A stretch of DNA of 64,000 nucleotides from contig JACDTU010000002.1 of assembly GCA_022376465.1 (NCBI GenBank), positions 310,001-374,000 of the forward strand, in the 5' to 3' direction. This document shows positions 51,908 through 63,645 of the stretch, piece after piece. Each line of letters starts with the position of its first letter. Positions within the stretch are counted from its first letter, which is position 1. The stretch is from Cubamyces lactineus (Eukaryota > Basidiomycota > Agaricomycetes > Polyporales > Polyporaceae). A program made the translations under genes and the position numbers. The notes under the pieces were generated by a model. That model was not told the DNA's origin. It saw only the letters and a program-made list of their open reading frames with translations, and searched no databases.

Positions 51908-54280
51908 AATCGCGACTGTCCTCAGTTGCCTCTGACAGCGCAAACAGGTGGATAGGGTCTGGGTGGGTATGCCTCGCTCTCGCGGGAAGGGGAAGGACTT
52001 GGTGGATGAAGCCGTGTACGCGGTCGATCCAGTCCTCGAAGTCATCCTGGCTCTCCGCGGGATCGTCTCCAGGCTGCGCAGGTCGTCGCGAGAGCCCATC
52101 TGGGCTGTGCGAAGTGCCGGGGACATGAACTAGGTGGAAGTGGAAGGTGAGGATGGCGACAATCCAGCGGTTCATGCTAGCGCTAGGGGCCAGGTCTGGG
52201 TTGTTGAGCATTCCGCGGATGTATCTTGCATCAACTTCGACGACTAGGTTGCGAACTCCGATGAGGTAGAGCTTCATTGCCTGCAGGGCGCGAAAGAGAC
52301 CGTAGAGCTCGAGCTTTGGCTGCGAAAAACGCGACTCGCGATCATTGAGGGTAATGGATCCAAAGCGGCTATAGTAGCGCTTCTTTGGGTTCTCTTCGTC
52401 GCATTGGCACAGGTGGAAACCGACCGCGATGTAGGAGGTGTCAACGGCAAGGATGACTGGTGCGGGGGATTCGTAGTCGAGTGCTCGCAAGGCTTCAGAA
52501 TCCAATAGAGCTCGCTTGAGATCATCCATCGCGGCGAGTTGCAAAGGCCCAAACTCAAAGGGAGCGTCCTTGCGGGTGAGCTTGACCAGGTGGTGTGCGC
52601 GTTTCGCGAAGTTGCGAATGAAGATTCGCGCGACGCCAACCGTGCCCAGGAATGCGCGGACCTCGGACAGATCCTTGCAGGGTCCCCAGTTCGTAATAGC
52701 CTTCACTCGCGACTCGTCTGGTAGCCTTCCTTCAGGCGTACAACGATGCCCAACGACCATGATTTCGCGCGCACAGAGTAGCGACTTGGTGCCAGAGAAA
52801 GTCCCACCAGCGTACTTCATTCGCTGAACCACGCGATTGATGTTCTGGAAATGCTCCCACACGAAGCGGCGAATGCCTGGGTTCGCAGGTATGGTCTCGT
52901 ACGACCCTCCTTCGTCGCGGTAGTCAGACTCAGGCCCCTTGCAGGGTACATCGTCGATGTAGGGCACCGTGATGTCTGGGATCTCGGGTCGCAGGATGTA
53001 GGTGACGTCGTCATGGAAGATAGGGACAGAGTTAGACCAGCCCATGGGCAGAGTACAGTGTCGCAAGGCTCCGAAGGGCGTCTGGAAGGTGGTGAGGTCG
53101 CGCGAAGCCTCTGAGATCAGGCGCTCGTCATAGCCAACATAGAGGTCAAAGATAGCGCTGCAAGGACGTCCCGCGAACTGCTCCGCGAGGTAGTCTGGAG
53201 TGGGAGGGACTCCGGAGTGCTGAATGGTAACCTTGTTGAGCGGCTCAAGACTGTGGACGATTCGCAGCGACTTCCCGTCTTTCTTCAGGACGCAAAACCA
53301 ACGCGAGCGGTAGGAGGAGTTGGAGGGCTCGTATACGCCAGCCGCGATCTTCCTTTTGAGAATTTCGCAGACCTCCTTATAGAGCCCGGGAGGGATAGGG
53401 ATGTTCTTCTCAACCCAAGGAGTATGCTGGACCACAGGGAACTCGACAGGAGGGAAGAACTCAGGCTTGAAGCACCCTCGCTCTGCATCGCTCCACGCGA
53501 AGGCGTCGTTGTGCTGGCACATGAAGTGATGGAGAAGCTTTCGCTCCTCCTGCCAGAGGAAGTCTCCACTGTGCGCGCGATCCATCGCCTCCTTGCGCTC
53601 CGCGGTGTAGCGGCCAGTAGGGGTAAAGCCAGGTGGGCGTGGGTTCAGCTGGGGCATGTTCGCGAGGGGGTCGCCGGTGATGTTTCGCTCGATGCGAAAC
53701 TGCTCGGGGCAGGGTCCTTTCGAGGCGCGGACCTTCTTCGCGACTGGCTTATACTTCTTCTTGGTCTGGAGGAATGTCGCGGTGAGCCCCTTCTGTGGTC
53801 GCGAAGGTTTTGGCATGTGGAGAGGAGTAGCAGCTGAAGGTTGGGGACGCGATGCGTGTGTGTGAGTCTCGGACGGTGGTGTCTCAGGGTGCGAAGTTCG
53901 ACCAGCAGCCTTCGCTTGCAGGAATATCCCAGCAGGAGCATCTTGCGAGCGAGGAGTGACTGTATAGACCTCGCCGCCGACTTGGTAGGTGAAGGAGAGG
54001 GGTCCTTCGCGTTTTCGCTCGCTCGCGAAAACAGAGGGGGAGCGTGGTGGGGTTGAACCCGGGTGTGGCTTGTCAGCCGGTGGGGTATCTTCGCAAACCG
54101 AAGGCGTTCGCGCCTTCGCAAAACGCCTCGCGTGCTCGCGGGACTGTTCTGGGGTTTTAGGGGTGGATTCTTGAGAGGCACAGGCAGACGCAGAGGAAAA
54201 AGACGCAGACTGAGAGAGAGCTGGAGAAACCGGTTCGCTTTGTGGGGTTTTAGAGTGTAAGAAGGTATCCACAATCCACT

Positions 54281-56444
54281 AGTGGTCACCACGGATTGTT
54301 AACAACTGCCCACGTAGGTGGGGAAATTCTCGTGGAAGACCTGCCAACTCGATATACAAATACAAATGGCCCACCTCATTGAGAATCAATGACACTATGG
54401 ATTTTCAATGGGAGTGGGGCTTTTGTAGTAGTGTATTAACAATTGTGCCACATTTGTAAATGAGATGCATGAATAATGCCCCCACGTATGATACACAATA
54501 GCTGGATCGTACATGGACGTGGGTGGTTTGTATATCCCTGCAATACACAATCCACCCACGTCCAATGTATAATAGCTGAATTGTAGATGGACGTGGGTGA
54601 TTTGTAGATGCCTCTGATATACAATCTGCCCACGTCTGATGTACAAAAGCTGGATTGTAGATGGACGTGGGCGGTTTGTGGATGTCAATGGCTGGATTGT
54701 AGATGGACGTGGGTGATTTGTACATGCCTCTGATATACAATCTGCCCACGTTTAGCTTGATTGTAGATGGACGTGGCAGTTTTGTACATGCCTCTGATAT
54801 ACAATCAGCCCACGTCTGATATACAATAGCTGGATTGTATATGAACGTGGCAGTATTGTATATGAACGTGGCAGTATTGTATATGAACGTGGCAGTTTTG
54901 TATATGAACGTGGCTGGATTGTAGATGAACGTGGGTGATTTGTACATGCCTCTGATATACAATCTGCCCACGTTTAGCTTGATTGTAGATGGACGTGGCA
55001 GTTTTGTAAATGCCTCTGATATACAATCAGCCCACGTCTGATATACAATCAGCCCACGTCTGATATACAATCAGCCCACGTCTGATATACAATAGCTGGA
55101 TTGTATATGAACGTGGCAGTTTTGTATATGAACGTGGCAGTATTGTATATGCCTCTGATATACAATCTGCCCACATTTAACTTGATTGTATATGGACGTG
55201 GCAGTTTTGTACATGCCTCTGATATACAATCAGCCCACGTCTGATCTACAATAGCTGAATTGTATATGAACGTGGCAGTTTTGTACATGCCTCTGATATA
55301 CAATCTGCCCACATTTAGCTGGATTGTATATGGACATGGCCACTTTGTAGATGCCACTTTTGTATTACAACTACTATCTGGGCACTTTCTAGCGCTTTTT
55401 GGGCTCCTATTTGGGCGCTTCTTCAACGCTTTTGGGCGCTTTTTTGGCTGTTATCTGGGCGCTTTTTTGGCTGTTATCTGGGCGCTTTTTGGGTTCCTAT
55501 TTGGGCGCTTTTTGGGCGCTTTTTTGCGTCCAAATAGGGCAGGCATATTCAACACCTTCCTGCCCTCCTCTTCTGGGGCCCTATTAGGGCACCCTGTTGG
55601 GCCAAAAATATACATAGCATGTATGTATATGCCATAGTACATCTCTGTGTGCATAGTGATGCAATAGTGCAGGGAAAATAACCAAAAAATGCGACCCTAG
55701 GCCAAGGGCCACCAGGAGGGGACCACTGCAGGGTGGCTGGCCTGGCTTCCTCTGGTCCAATTTCTGTGAGTAATATATCATTGGAGAGGTGCTTGAAAGG
55801 GCTTTTTAACGCATATTTTTGCAGGAGGAACCATGCAAAATTGGTAGAAATATGGATCATCGCATTTTCGCCAAAAATGGCCATTTTGTTTCCTTGATTG
55901 CTCAGCACACAGGTGTCCCCTCATGTTTTCCTTGGTACCGTTCAATTCGCGTTTTCAAGGGCTTTCTAACAGTAGTACATACATGGCATTCTGACCACAT
56001 GCATTGACATCCTTCTCCTGCCCCTCCCTCACTTTACCACCTCATAGCTCCTGCAGTTCTTTGTCTTTCTCTGTGAAGTCTTTTGATATCTGTAGTATAC
56101 ATACAGAACTATGTATTTATTGCTTTTTACGCCCTAATATGGCCTATCCCCAATGGAATCCATCTAGGTGCATTTTCGCACTTTTCAGATTCTCCCCTCC
56201 ATATCTCTGCACCCAGAGCAGCTATTGCCTTTGTTCTTTTCGCATTTTGTGCCTGGACATTGCTACTACATGTCTGTAGAAGCTCATTTTTATCGAATGC
56301 AGCGATCAGAATTGAGCTCCTTATCAGCTGTGGCAGGCAGATCCTGTTTTGGCTTACATTCAGGGCATTATTTTCTGATCAGATAGCACATTCATATTCT
56401 ACTCGTCTATAGCTACCTGTAACAACAAGAATCATGGGATTTGG
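54281..56444 (+). repeat. left arm of P copy 2
   Basis: 2164 bp, inverted partner of 56592-58849. It shares with that partner several base changes that copy 1 does not have. Confidence 0.85.
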
Positions 56445-56591
56445 TGAAGAATTGAGTGAGCTACAGTGAATGGACCTCCTGGACACCCAAAGTTGCAGTG
56501 TGTGCAGTTGCACTGCTCCGGAAATGCATGCAGTGCATTGCTGAACAGGCAGCATTTGGTGCCTCTGGGCCATATCTCTGCAACCACTCCT

Positions 56592-58849
56592 CCAAATCCC
56601 ATGATTCTTGTTGTTACAGGTAGCTATAGACGAGTAGAATATGAATGTGCTATCTGATCAGAAAATAATGCCCTGAATGTAAGCCAAAACAGGATCTGCC
56701 TGCCACAGCTGATAAGGAGCTCAATTCTGATCGCTGCATTCGATAAAAATGAGCTTCTACAGACATGTAGTAGCAATGTCCAGGCACAAAATGCGAAAAG
56801 AACAAAGGCAATAGCTGCTATGGGTGCAGAGATATGGAGGGGAGAATCTGAAAAGTGCGAAAATGCACCTAGATGGATTCCATTGGGGATAGGCCATATT
56901 AGGGCGTAAAAAGCAATAAATACATAGTTCTGTATGTATACTACAGATATCAAAAGACTTCACAGAGAAAGACAAAGAACTGCAGGAGCTATGAGGTGGT
57001 AAAGTGAGGGAGGGGCAGGAGAAGGATGTCAATGCATGTGGTCAGAATGCCATGTATGTACTACTGTTAGAAAGCCCTTGAAAACGCGAATTGAACGGTA
57101 CCAAGGAAAACATGAGGGGACACCTGTGTGCTGAGCAATCAAGGAAACAAAATGGCCATTTTTGGCGAAAATGCGATGATCCATATTTCTACCAATTTTG
57201 CATGGTTCCTCCTGCAAAAATATGCGTTAAAAAGCCCTTTCAAGCACCTCTCCAATGATATATTACTCACAGAAATTGGACCAGAGGAAGCCAGGCCAGC
57301 CACCCTGCAGTGGTCCCCTCCTGGTGGCCCTTGGCCTAGGGTCGCATTTTTTGGTTATTTTCCCTGCACTATTGCATCACTATGCACACAGAGATGTACT
57401 ATGGCATATACATACATGCTATGTATATTTTTGGCCCAACAGGGTGCCCTAATAGGGCCCCAGAAGAGGAGGGCAGGAAGGTGTTGAATATGCCTGCCCT
57501 ATTTGGACGCAAAAAAGCGCCCAAAAAGCGCCCAAATAGGAACCCAAAAAGCGCCCAGATAACAGCCAAAAAAGCGCCCAGATAACAGCCAAAAAAGCGC
57601 CCAAAAGCGTTGAAGAAGCGCCCAAATAGGAGCCCAAAAAGCGCTAGAAAGTGCCCAGATAGTAGTTGTAATACAAAAGTGGCATCTACAAAGTGGCCAT
57701 GTCCATATACAATCCAGCTAAATGTGGGCAGATTGTATATCAGAGGCATGTACAAAACTGCCACGTTCATATACAATTCAGCTATTGTAGATCAGATGTG
57801 GGCTGATTGTATATCAGAGGCATGTACAAAACTGCCACGTCCATATACAATCAAGTTAAATGTGGGCAGATTGTATATCAGAGGCATATACAATACTGCC
57901 ACGTTCATATACAAAACTGCCACGTTCATATACAATCCAGCTATTGTATATCAGACGTGGGCTGATTGTATATCAGACGTGGGCTGATTGTATATCAGAC
58001 GTGGGCTGATTGTATATCAGAGGCATTTACAAAACTGCCACGTCCATCTACAATCAAGCTATTGACATCTACAAACTGCCCACGTCCATCTACAATCCAG
58101 CTTTTGTACATCAGACGTGGGCAGATTGTATATCAGAGGCATCTACAAATCACCCACGTCCATCTACAATCCAGCTATTGACATCTACAAACTGCCCACG
58201 TCCATCTACAATCCAGCTTTTGTACATCAGACGTGGGCAGATTGTATATCAGAGGCATCTACAAATCACCCACGTCCATCTACAATTCAGCTATTGTACA
58301 TTGGACGTGGGTGGATTGTGTATCACAGGGATATACAAACCGCCCACGTCCATGTACGATCCAGCTATTGTACATCAGACGTGGGCAGATTGTATATCAG
58401 AGGCATGTACAAAGCACCCACGTCCATCTACAATCCAGCTATTGACATCTACAAACTGCCCACGTCCATCTACAATCCAGCTTTTGTACATCAGACATGG
58501 GCAGATTGTATATCAGAGGCATCTACAAATCACCCACGTCCATCTACAATTCAGCTATTATACATTGGACGTGGGTGGATTGTGTATTGCAGGGATATGC
58601 AAACCACCCACGTCCATGTACGATCCAGCTATTGTGTATCATACGTGGGGGCATTATTCATGCATCTCATTTACAAATGTGGCACAATTGTTAATACACT
58701 ACTACAAAAGCCCCACTCCCATTGAAAATCCATAGTGTCATTGATTCTCAATGAGGTGGGCCATTTGTATTTGTATATCGAGTTGGCAGGTCTTCCACGA
58801 GAATTTCCCCACCTACGTGGGCAGTTGTTAACAATCCGTGGTGACCACG
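56592..58849 (-). repeat. right arm of P copy 2
   Basis: 2258 bp. I noticed only isolated single-base differences from the left arm in the unique part (near 56819 and 57796). The outer tandem block is longer. Confidence 0.85.
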
Positions 58850-59019
58850 ACTGCACAATCTCAGGGAGTTGATCGCAGGCAGATAGATACAGAGCAGGAA
58901 TGGGAACCGAGTTGTCGCAAATTTTGGAGTACGCGCAGATGCGCGGAACACCTCCCTCTTCGCTGATGACAAGTGCGACTTCGCCATCATCACCTTCAAA
59001 GAGAGAGTCTAGCTGGGGT

Positions 59020-61428
59020 TCAGGCGTCCTGTTCGGCTCGAAACCGCGCGCGCCCGCGAGGCACGGTAGGGATCGTCGCGACTTGACCAGTGTTGGGGCA
59101 CTGAATGGTGATAGTCTGGTCCTCATTCTCGAAGTTCTTGACGACGCTCTTCGTCAGCACATCAAATGGCCTGCCTAGGAGGATGTCGTAAGCTGCGCTG
59201 CGAATGACGTGTACTTGAAGGTAGAGGACGATGTCGGCGACGCGAAAGGGTACATTGCGAACTAGGCCCAGGGACTTGTCAGTCTCGCCATTCGCTGAGA
59301 CCATATTGAGGCGAATGCTAGGGTCATAGGCGAGCGAAAGCGCGTGGCAGACGTGTTCGGACATCGCGATAATCATGCACCCGGGGTCCACAATCGCCTC
59401 GACGTATTCCTTGTTATCAACCAACCCAACAATGGAGCGAAGAGCGTGCGACTCCTTAGCGACTGAGAGCTCTGTAGCTTCGCGCGAAGGCGCGAGGTCG
59501 CGAAGGTAGACCTCATAGGGATCTGGGACGATGACGCCATTGGGCTCCAAGGGTTTACCGCTGCAACAGACCTCGCTAGCCACGTCGTCCACCCCTTCGT
59601 CAGCTGCCGCGAAAGCGACTGTGCGCGGCTCAGTCGCGACGCGCCTCGGGGTGATCTTCTCGCGGAACTGCGAGCGAAGCTCTGGCGAAATTGACAGCAG
59701 TTCCTCCATGGAGACGGTGAGATAGGGGGTGGTCATAGACCGCTGGAAGAGACTCTTCACCACCTCATCTTGCTGGATTGGGGCGCGAGTGCGGTATGCG
59801 GGTTCGCGATCTCCGCTCTTGCCCCGCGGTGCAGGTGCGCCGAAGTTGCGGACTCGAGGGGGGGCGTATGTCGCGTCACGCGCCTTCGCGAAGGGATGCT
59901 CTGGCTCCGTAGACTGTTCCTGAGTTGCCGGTCGTGGAGTGGGTGGTCTGACTGCCAGGCGGGGAACCTTGGGGGCCTCGCGTACTACGGTATCCTTGCT
60001 AGTGCTCGCCTCCCCTGTGACTGGTGCCTGCTGGGGTTCGTCGCGAGCCCGCGAATGATCCCGCGTCGCCATGGGGGGCTCCTGACTCCTGGTGTCGCGG
60101 CGGAACGTGAGCGGTAGATGAGGTGGAGCCTGTCGATCTGAGGAACCTCTGGGTTCTTGCGAGCGGCCTCTAGGCTGCGCAGGTGGCGAGCTCTGTCGCG
60201 AGCGGGGTTTACGAGCTTGCGGCACTTCTACACCATCGAACCGCATTCGCCTGCCCTGCTGCAACGCGAGGATCTCGTGCTGGAGCTGGGTGATCCGATC
60301 CTCTGCACTGAGCTGGTAGGTGCTAAAGCTAGGCTCGTCGGATGCGATCGAGAGGACCATCTGTGCCGCTGGGGGTGGCCCGTTCGCATTGTTCCGCCTG
60401 TGCCACTCGTACAGCCGGTCGCGCATGGTGATGCCGTCAAAGCCTAGGAGCTGGCGAGGAATGAAGTTTCCATTAGGCAGGACGACGCGACCGTCTTGGT
60501 TCCGCATGCAGCGCCCTGCGCAGACATCCTCTTCCACGAATGGGCAGTTTCGCAACTGGCAGCCTGGGTTCCTGCAGTAGTGGCAGAAGTTTCCACCTTG
60601 GGGAGGGTAGCGCTGCTCCTGTGGCGCGAGGTTTGGCTGATAGCGAGGGGCACCAGGTGGCGGCCCTGCGAAACGGTTCGCTGTGTTGACTGGCGTGTTC
60701 GCGGGTCCCTCGCCGACTGTCTGCGCCAACAGCCGCAAGATTGGGGCCAGGTCTTCCATCTTTACCGCTGCTGGTGCGGACTGACCCACCGGGTTCGCGC
60801 CTTGGGATGGAACCTTTCCTCCGACCTTAGTGCCATGCAGGAGGAAGCTTGCTGCCTCATAGACCTTGTCGACATCGTATGGGTCATCGGGGTAGTGATC
60901 CGGGTCCTTTAGCTCGATCCTCTTCTGGATGCGCTCCCAGAGGGGTTCTGCGATGCCGCGTACAAAGAGGCGCGAGCGTTCCGATTCAGAGCATCGCCCC
61001 TGCGAGATCAGGTAGGAGGTCATGGTGTAGAAGTCGCGGTAGTAACTGGAGAGCTCGGCAACGTTGGCGATGGGAGTTTTCGCGCGCTGCGAAACAAGCG
61101 ACTCTACTTCCGCCATGGAGAACTTGCGATCGTCGCCCGCGCCCGGATAGAGCGTGATGATAGCTGCCTTGAACTGCTGATAGGTCCGGTCCTGGTTGTC
61201 ATAGGCCGGAAGGCTCTCGCACAGCTCGGCGACCTCGATTGGTAGGTAGCGGACAACCCAGACCTTCTTTTGCTGCTCATCCTGGACCCCGCTACGCTCG
61301 AAGAGTGCCTCGATGTCTAGAAAGAAGCGACGGAGGCTCCGCGGGTTGGTGGGGTCGAAGGTGGGTGCAGTGGCGTGTCCACGCGGGGGCATTGGGGGCT
61401 TTGTGTTGTGGTCTGCCATCGCCTCCAC
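59020..61428 (-). CDS. Ty3-C gag with protease (802 aa)
   Basis: The ATG is at 61428 after a 560-nt leader. The capsid-like region (FFLDIEALFERSG, YYRDFYTMTSYL) is followed by a Cys cluster CHYCRNPGCQLRNC, where the usual His of CCHC is Cys. A long Pro/Arg-rich disordered part leads to a retropepsin-like protease at the C-terminus (IVDPGCMIIAMSE, YDILLGRPFD). The catalytic triplet reads DPG instead of DSG/DTG. The frame is intact. It makes the particle and processes it. Pol needs a +1 shift near the stop (GCC TGA A). Confidence 0.8.
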   Translation of the reverse strand: MEAMADHNTKPPMPPRGHATAPTFDPTNPRSLRRFFLDIEALFERSGVQDEQQKKVWVVRYLPIEVAELCESLPAYDNQDRTYQQFKAAIITLYPGAGDDRKFSMAEVESLVSQRAKTPIANVAELSSYYRDFYTMTSYLISQGRCSESERSRLFVRGIAEPLWERIQKRIELKDPDHYPDDPYDVDKVYEAASFLLHGTKVGGKVPSQGANPVGQSAPAAVKMEDLAPILRLLAQTVGEGPANTPVNTANRFAGPPPGAPRYQPNLAPQEQRYPPQGGNFCHYCRNPGCQLRNCPFVEEDVCAGRCMRNQDGRVVLPNGNFIPRQLLGFDGITMRDRLYEWHRRNNANGPPPAAQMVLSIASDEPSFSTYQLSAEDRITQLQHEILALQQGRRMRFDGVEVPQARKPRSRQSSPPAQPRGRSQEPRGSSDRQAPPHLPLTFRRDTRSQEPPMATRDHSRARDEPQQAPVTGEASTSKDTVVREAPKVPRLAVRPPTPRPATQEQSTEPEHPFAKARDATYAPPRVRNFGAPAPRGKSGDREPAYRTRAPIQQDEVVKSLFQRSMTTPYLTVSMEELLSISPELRSQFREKITPRRVATEPRTVAFAAADEGVDDVASEVCCSGKPLEPNGVIVPDPYEVYLRDLAPSREATELSVAKESHALRSIVGLVDNKEYVEAIVDPGCMIIAMSEHVCHALSLAYDPSIRLNMVSANGETDKSLGLVRNVPFRVADIVLYLQVHVIRSAAYDILLGRPFDVLTKSVVKNFENEDQTITIQCPNTGQVATIPTVPRGRARFRAEQDA

Positions 61429-61991
61429 TGGGTCGGGCTCGCGAATGGAGTGGAAGACTTGCGAGATGTCGGGGGAGGAGTCAGGAAGGTTGACCAGAAG
61501 GCTCGCAGCGGATGTGGAGACTCCGCCTAAGCTCCCTTCGTGCGAGGTTTCGACAGGAGAGGTATCAGAGAGAGATGTGAGGGGGCTTCCAAAGGGTGAG
61601 GAGTAGCGAACTAGGGAATCCTCCGCAGGTGCGAAGGAGATGTTTGGTGATGGTGGTCGCGAGGTGCTTATGGGGTTCGCAATGATTGCAAGGGCGGTTT
61701 CGCGGATCCAAGAAGCACTCGCAGGTTCGCTGGTGAGCCTTTCGATCCCTCTCTCAAGAAGGAGGCAGATGGGATCAAGTAGGGCGGCAAGGGAGTCGCT
61801 GTTGAGGTGCTGGTTGGCCTGCCTAACTAGACTTGTGAATCGCGCGACAAGTAGCTCAGAGGCAAGGGTATAAGGTCCTGGATCAGGGCTTGTTGTTCGC
61901 GAAATTGCGAACAGATACGGCGCGGAGGGCCGTCAACAGGAGGAAACCGACTGTGTGATCTATACACACCCCCCTGCGGTGGTCACCAAAA
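61429..61991 (-). other. Ty3-C 5' leader
   Basis: Untranslated region between the LTR and gag. TGGTGACCACCGC (complement of 61976-61988) lies 3 nt inside the LTR and starts with the TGG expected for a tRNA primer. I could not assign the tRNA. Confidence 0.5.
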
Positions 61992-62981
61992 TGAAACGTC
62001 TAACCCACCCGTAAGGGAAGGATACTACTCGGGCCGAGAGCCTTTGTAGGTCGAGGCCTGCTGGCGGGGGAGAGGGGAAAGGACACGAAGGAGAGGGGAG
62101 GTTGGAGTCGGGTGCCCTGTGACTGGCGCGAACCGTAGCAAAGCCTAGGACCAAAGGGAGTGGGTAGAGAGGGTTGGCTGGCCTTTGCGAAGGACGCGAC
62201 GCTGGCGAGAGCGCAGGGAAAGGGTTCGCGGATACATGGGGAAGGAGAAAGGGGGAAGGGGACAAGAGGAGAGGAGCGCGGGCTGTCGATTTCGCAAATG
62301 TCGCGGAGTTTCGCAGGTTTTCGCAACACGCGGTTTCGCAAACTTTTCGCGGGGTCTGTCCTCGTGGCTTCACGCCGTTTCGCAGCTAAGTGGTTTCGCA
62401 GATCTTCGCAAGGTCGTTGCAAGGGTTCGCAGTTCGCAAGGGTTCGCAGTTCGCAGTTCGCAGTTCGCAGTTTCGCAGTTCGCAAGTTCGCAGATTTCGC
62501 AAGGTCGTAAATATCACAAGTGAGAGACCCTGAGGGTATGGGGGAAGGGCATCTGTGTTGTCTGGCCCTGGGGGCGTGTACTTTACAGAAGGGATCCTGT
62601 GCTACAGTCCATCAGGTCTTGGCAAGACCGTGTGGCCTCGTCGCGAGGCCGGCTCGCCGTGCGGCCTCTCCGCGGCCTCCTATAGGCTCTGATCTACCTC
62701 TCGCACCATATGGCGCCATTCCGCGTCGTTTCCGTCGGCCGATACGGTCCGTAGCCGGGCACAACACGGCCGCGAGGGCGAGGGGAGGGGAGGAGAGACC
62801 CACAGGAGTCCAAGCGTGCAGGTGCGAGTGCTCCAGGTATGCGCGAAGGGTCCTGCGGACGTGCGAAGCATCGCGCGAGGTCGCGACTGGCAAAGGAATA
62901 GATGGAACCACTGCAGAAAAGAGAGGGGGCACCGCAGCGATAGCCCCTTGCTCTGGGTCTGGACCAGCACCATGCGCATCA
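61992..62981 (-). repeat. Ty3-C 5' LTR (990 bp)
   Basis: Partner of 44679-45668 with the same length and about six substitutions. The next four bases are the duplication GCGG. Confidence 0.9.
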
Positions 62982-62985
62982 GCGG

Positions 62986-63645
62986 GGGTCTCGAACCCGT
63001 TGTCATCGTCGACGATGGCGGCGGACTTGACCTTCTTGCGCTGTGGGCTTGGGGCCTCCTCCTTGCGCGCGATTCGGGCTTGGATGTCCGCGGGAAGTCC
63101 GCAAGCCCCGACGCACGTGCGCGACCGGGCCTTCTGGCACTGGACGCAGCTCGACGTCCTCTTCCCCGCGCGGAACCGGCACGTGATCTGTTTCGCCGCA
63201 CACCGGTCGCACTTCGCCCTGTAAACCCCGTGTTAGCCGTACTCCGTACTCCGTCCTCCGGACGGACTTACCGAGGGACCAACAACTCCGCATCGTCCTC
63301 CTCCGACTCCGACTCCGGCTCGTCGTCCTCCGCGGGACGCTTGCTTCCCCGCGCGGAAGCCCCGGCCTTCGCGAGGGCAGCCTGGCGGATCAGCGCTGCT
63401 GCCTTCTGTGCGGCCTCGTACTCCGCGCGCTTCTTCTCCTCCCGCGCTCGCTCCTCCTCCCGCGCTCGCTCTTCCTCCGCCCTTCGCGCCCTGTAAACCA
63501 CCGGTTAGCCCGAACTCCGTACCCCGAACTCCGCCAACTCCGGTACTTACGCCTCCGCTGCCACGGCCTCCTCCGCCGCTGCCTTCATCCGGAGCTGCGC
63601 AAGGTGGGCCTCCAAGGCCTGGATGTTGTCGAGGGTGCTGGACAT
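62986..63645 (-). pseudogene. Ty3-B zinc-cluster gene, 5' part (split by Ty3-C)
   Basis: Exons 63645-63551, 63490-63272 and 63218-62986, with GTAAGT donors and ACAG acceptors. TATATAAG (63715-63708) lies upstream. A helical Ala/Glu-rich start and an acidic block precede a cysteine cluster CX2CX6CX10CX2CX7C (CDRCAAKQITC, CVQCQKARSRTC). This is the spacing of fungal Zn2Cys6 binuclear clusters, which bind CGG triplets. A basic stretch follows, and the frame is then cut by Ty3-C at GCGG. Joined with 44678-43927 it gives 432 aa. The gene runs against gag-pol and probably encodes a nuclear DNA-binding protein. Confidence 0.7.

Larger units (their letters stand above)
54281..58849. mobile_element. 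palindromic element P, copy 2 (4569 bp)
   Basis: Arms 54281-56444 and 56592-58849 flank a 147-bp spacer that is in the opposite orientation to that of copy 1. The duplication ACT lies at 54278-54280 and 58850-58852. Termini, tandem blocks and unique arm parts are as in copy 1. No protein-coding function is supported. It disrupts Ty3-C pol upstream of RT. Confidence 0.85.
50314..59126 (-). pseudogene. Ty3-C pol: RT, RNase H, integrase; split by element P
   Basis: The frame opens near 59126 (overlapping the gag end by about 107 nt, +1 relative to gag). It runs to 58850, is cut by P, and continues in phase from 54280. A Ser/Pro-rich N-terminus is followed by RT (AIFDLYVGYD, VPYIDDVPCKG, TLPMGWSNS), RNase H (LAVDTSYIAVG, SQPKLELYG) and integrase. 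The integrase has an HHCC finger (AHDQLGHRG, CHLCQ) and catalytic sites in WHIDTMK, VTDNGSAF and NGIVERSH. YIDD is unusual but keeps the two Asp. Near 50530 a frameshift leads to a second C-terminal frame (AAFRLIPYLARKAIPLPP) that ends at 50314. No chromodomain seen. Confidence 0.85.
44679..62981 (-). mobile_element. Ty3-C, large LTR element with three opposite-strand genes (18.3 kb)
   Basis: Two 990-bp LTRs (44679-45668 and 61992-62981) differ at about six positions, nearly all C/T or G/A changes at CpG. They are flanked by the 4-bp duplication GCGG (44675-44678 and 62982-62985). Without the nested P element it measures about 13.7 kb, very long for a Ty3/gypsy element. On the minus strand it has gag-protease and pol. 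On the plus strand, between pol and the 3' LTR, it has three spliced genes. A tRNA-type primer site and a polypurine tract (GTGAGGGGGAGA) lie inside the LTRs. Confidence 0.9.

Noticed and set aside
61976..61988. Similarity of the Ty3-C primer site to the P termini (GGTGGTCACC)
   Set aside because: Ten bases of a near-palindrome. Probably coincidence, and no other link is seen.
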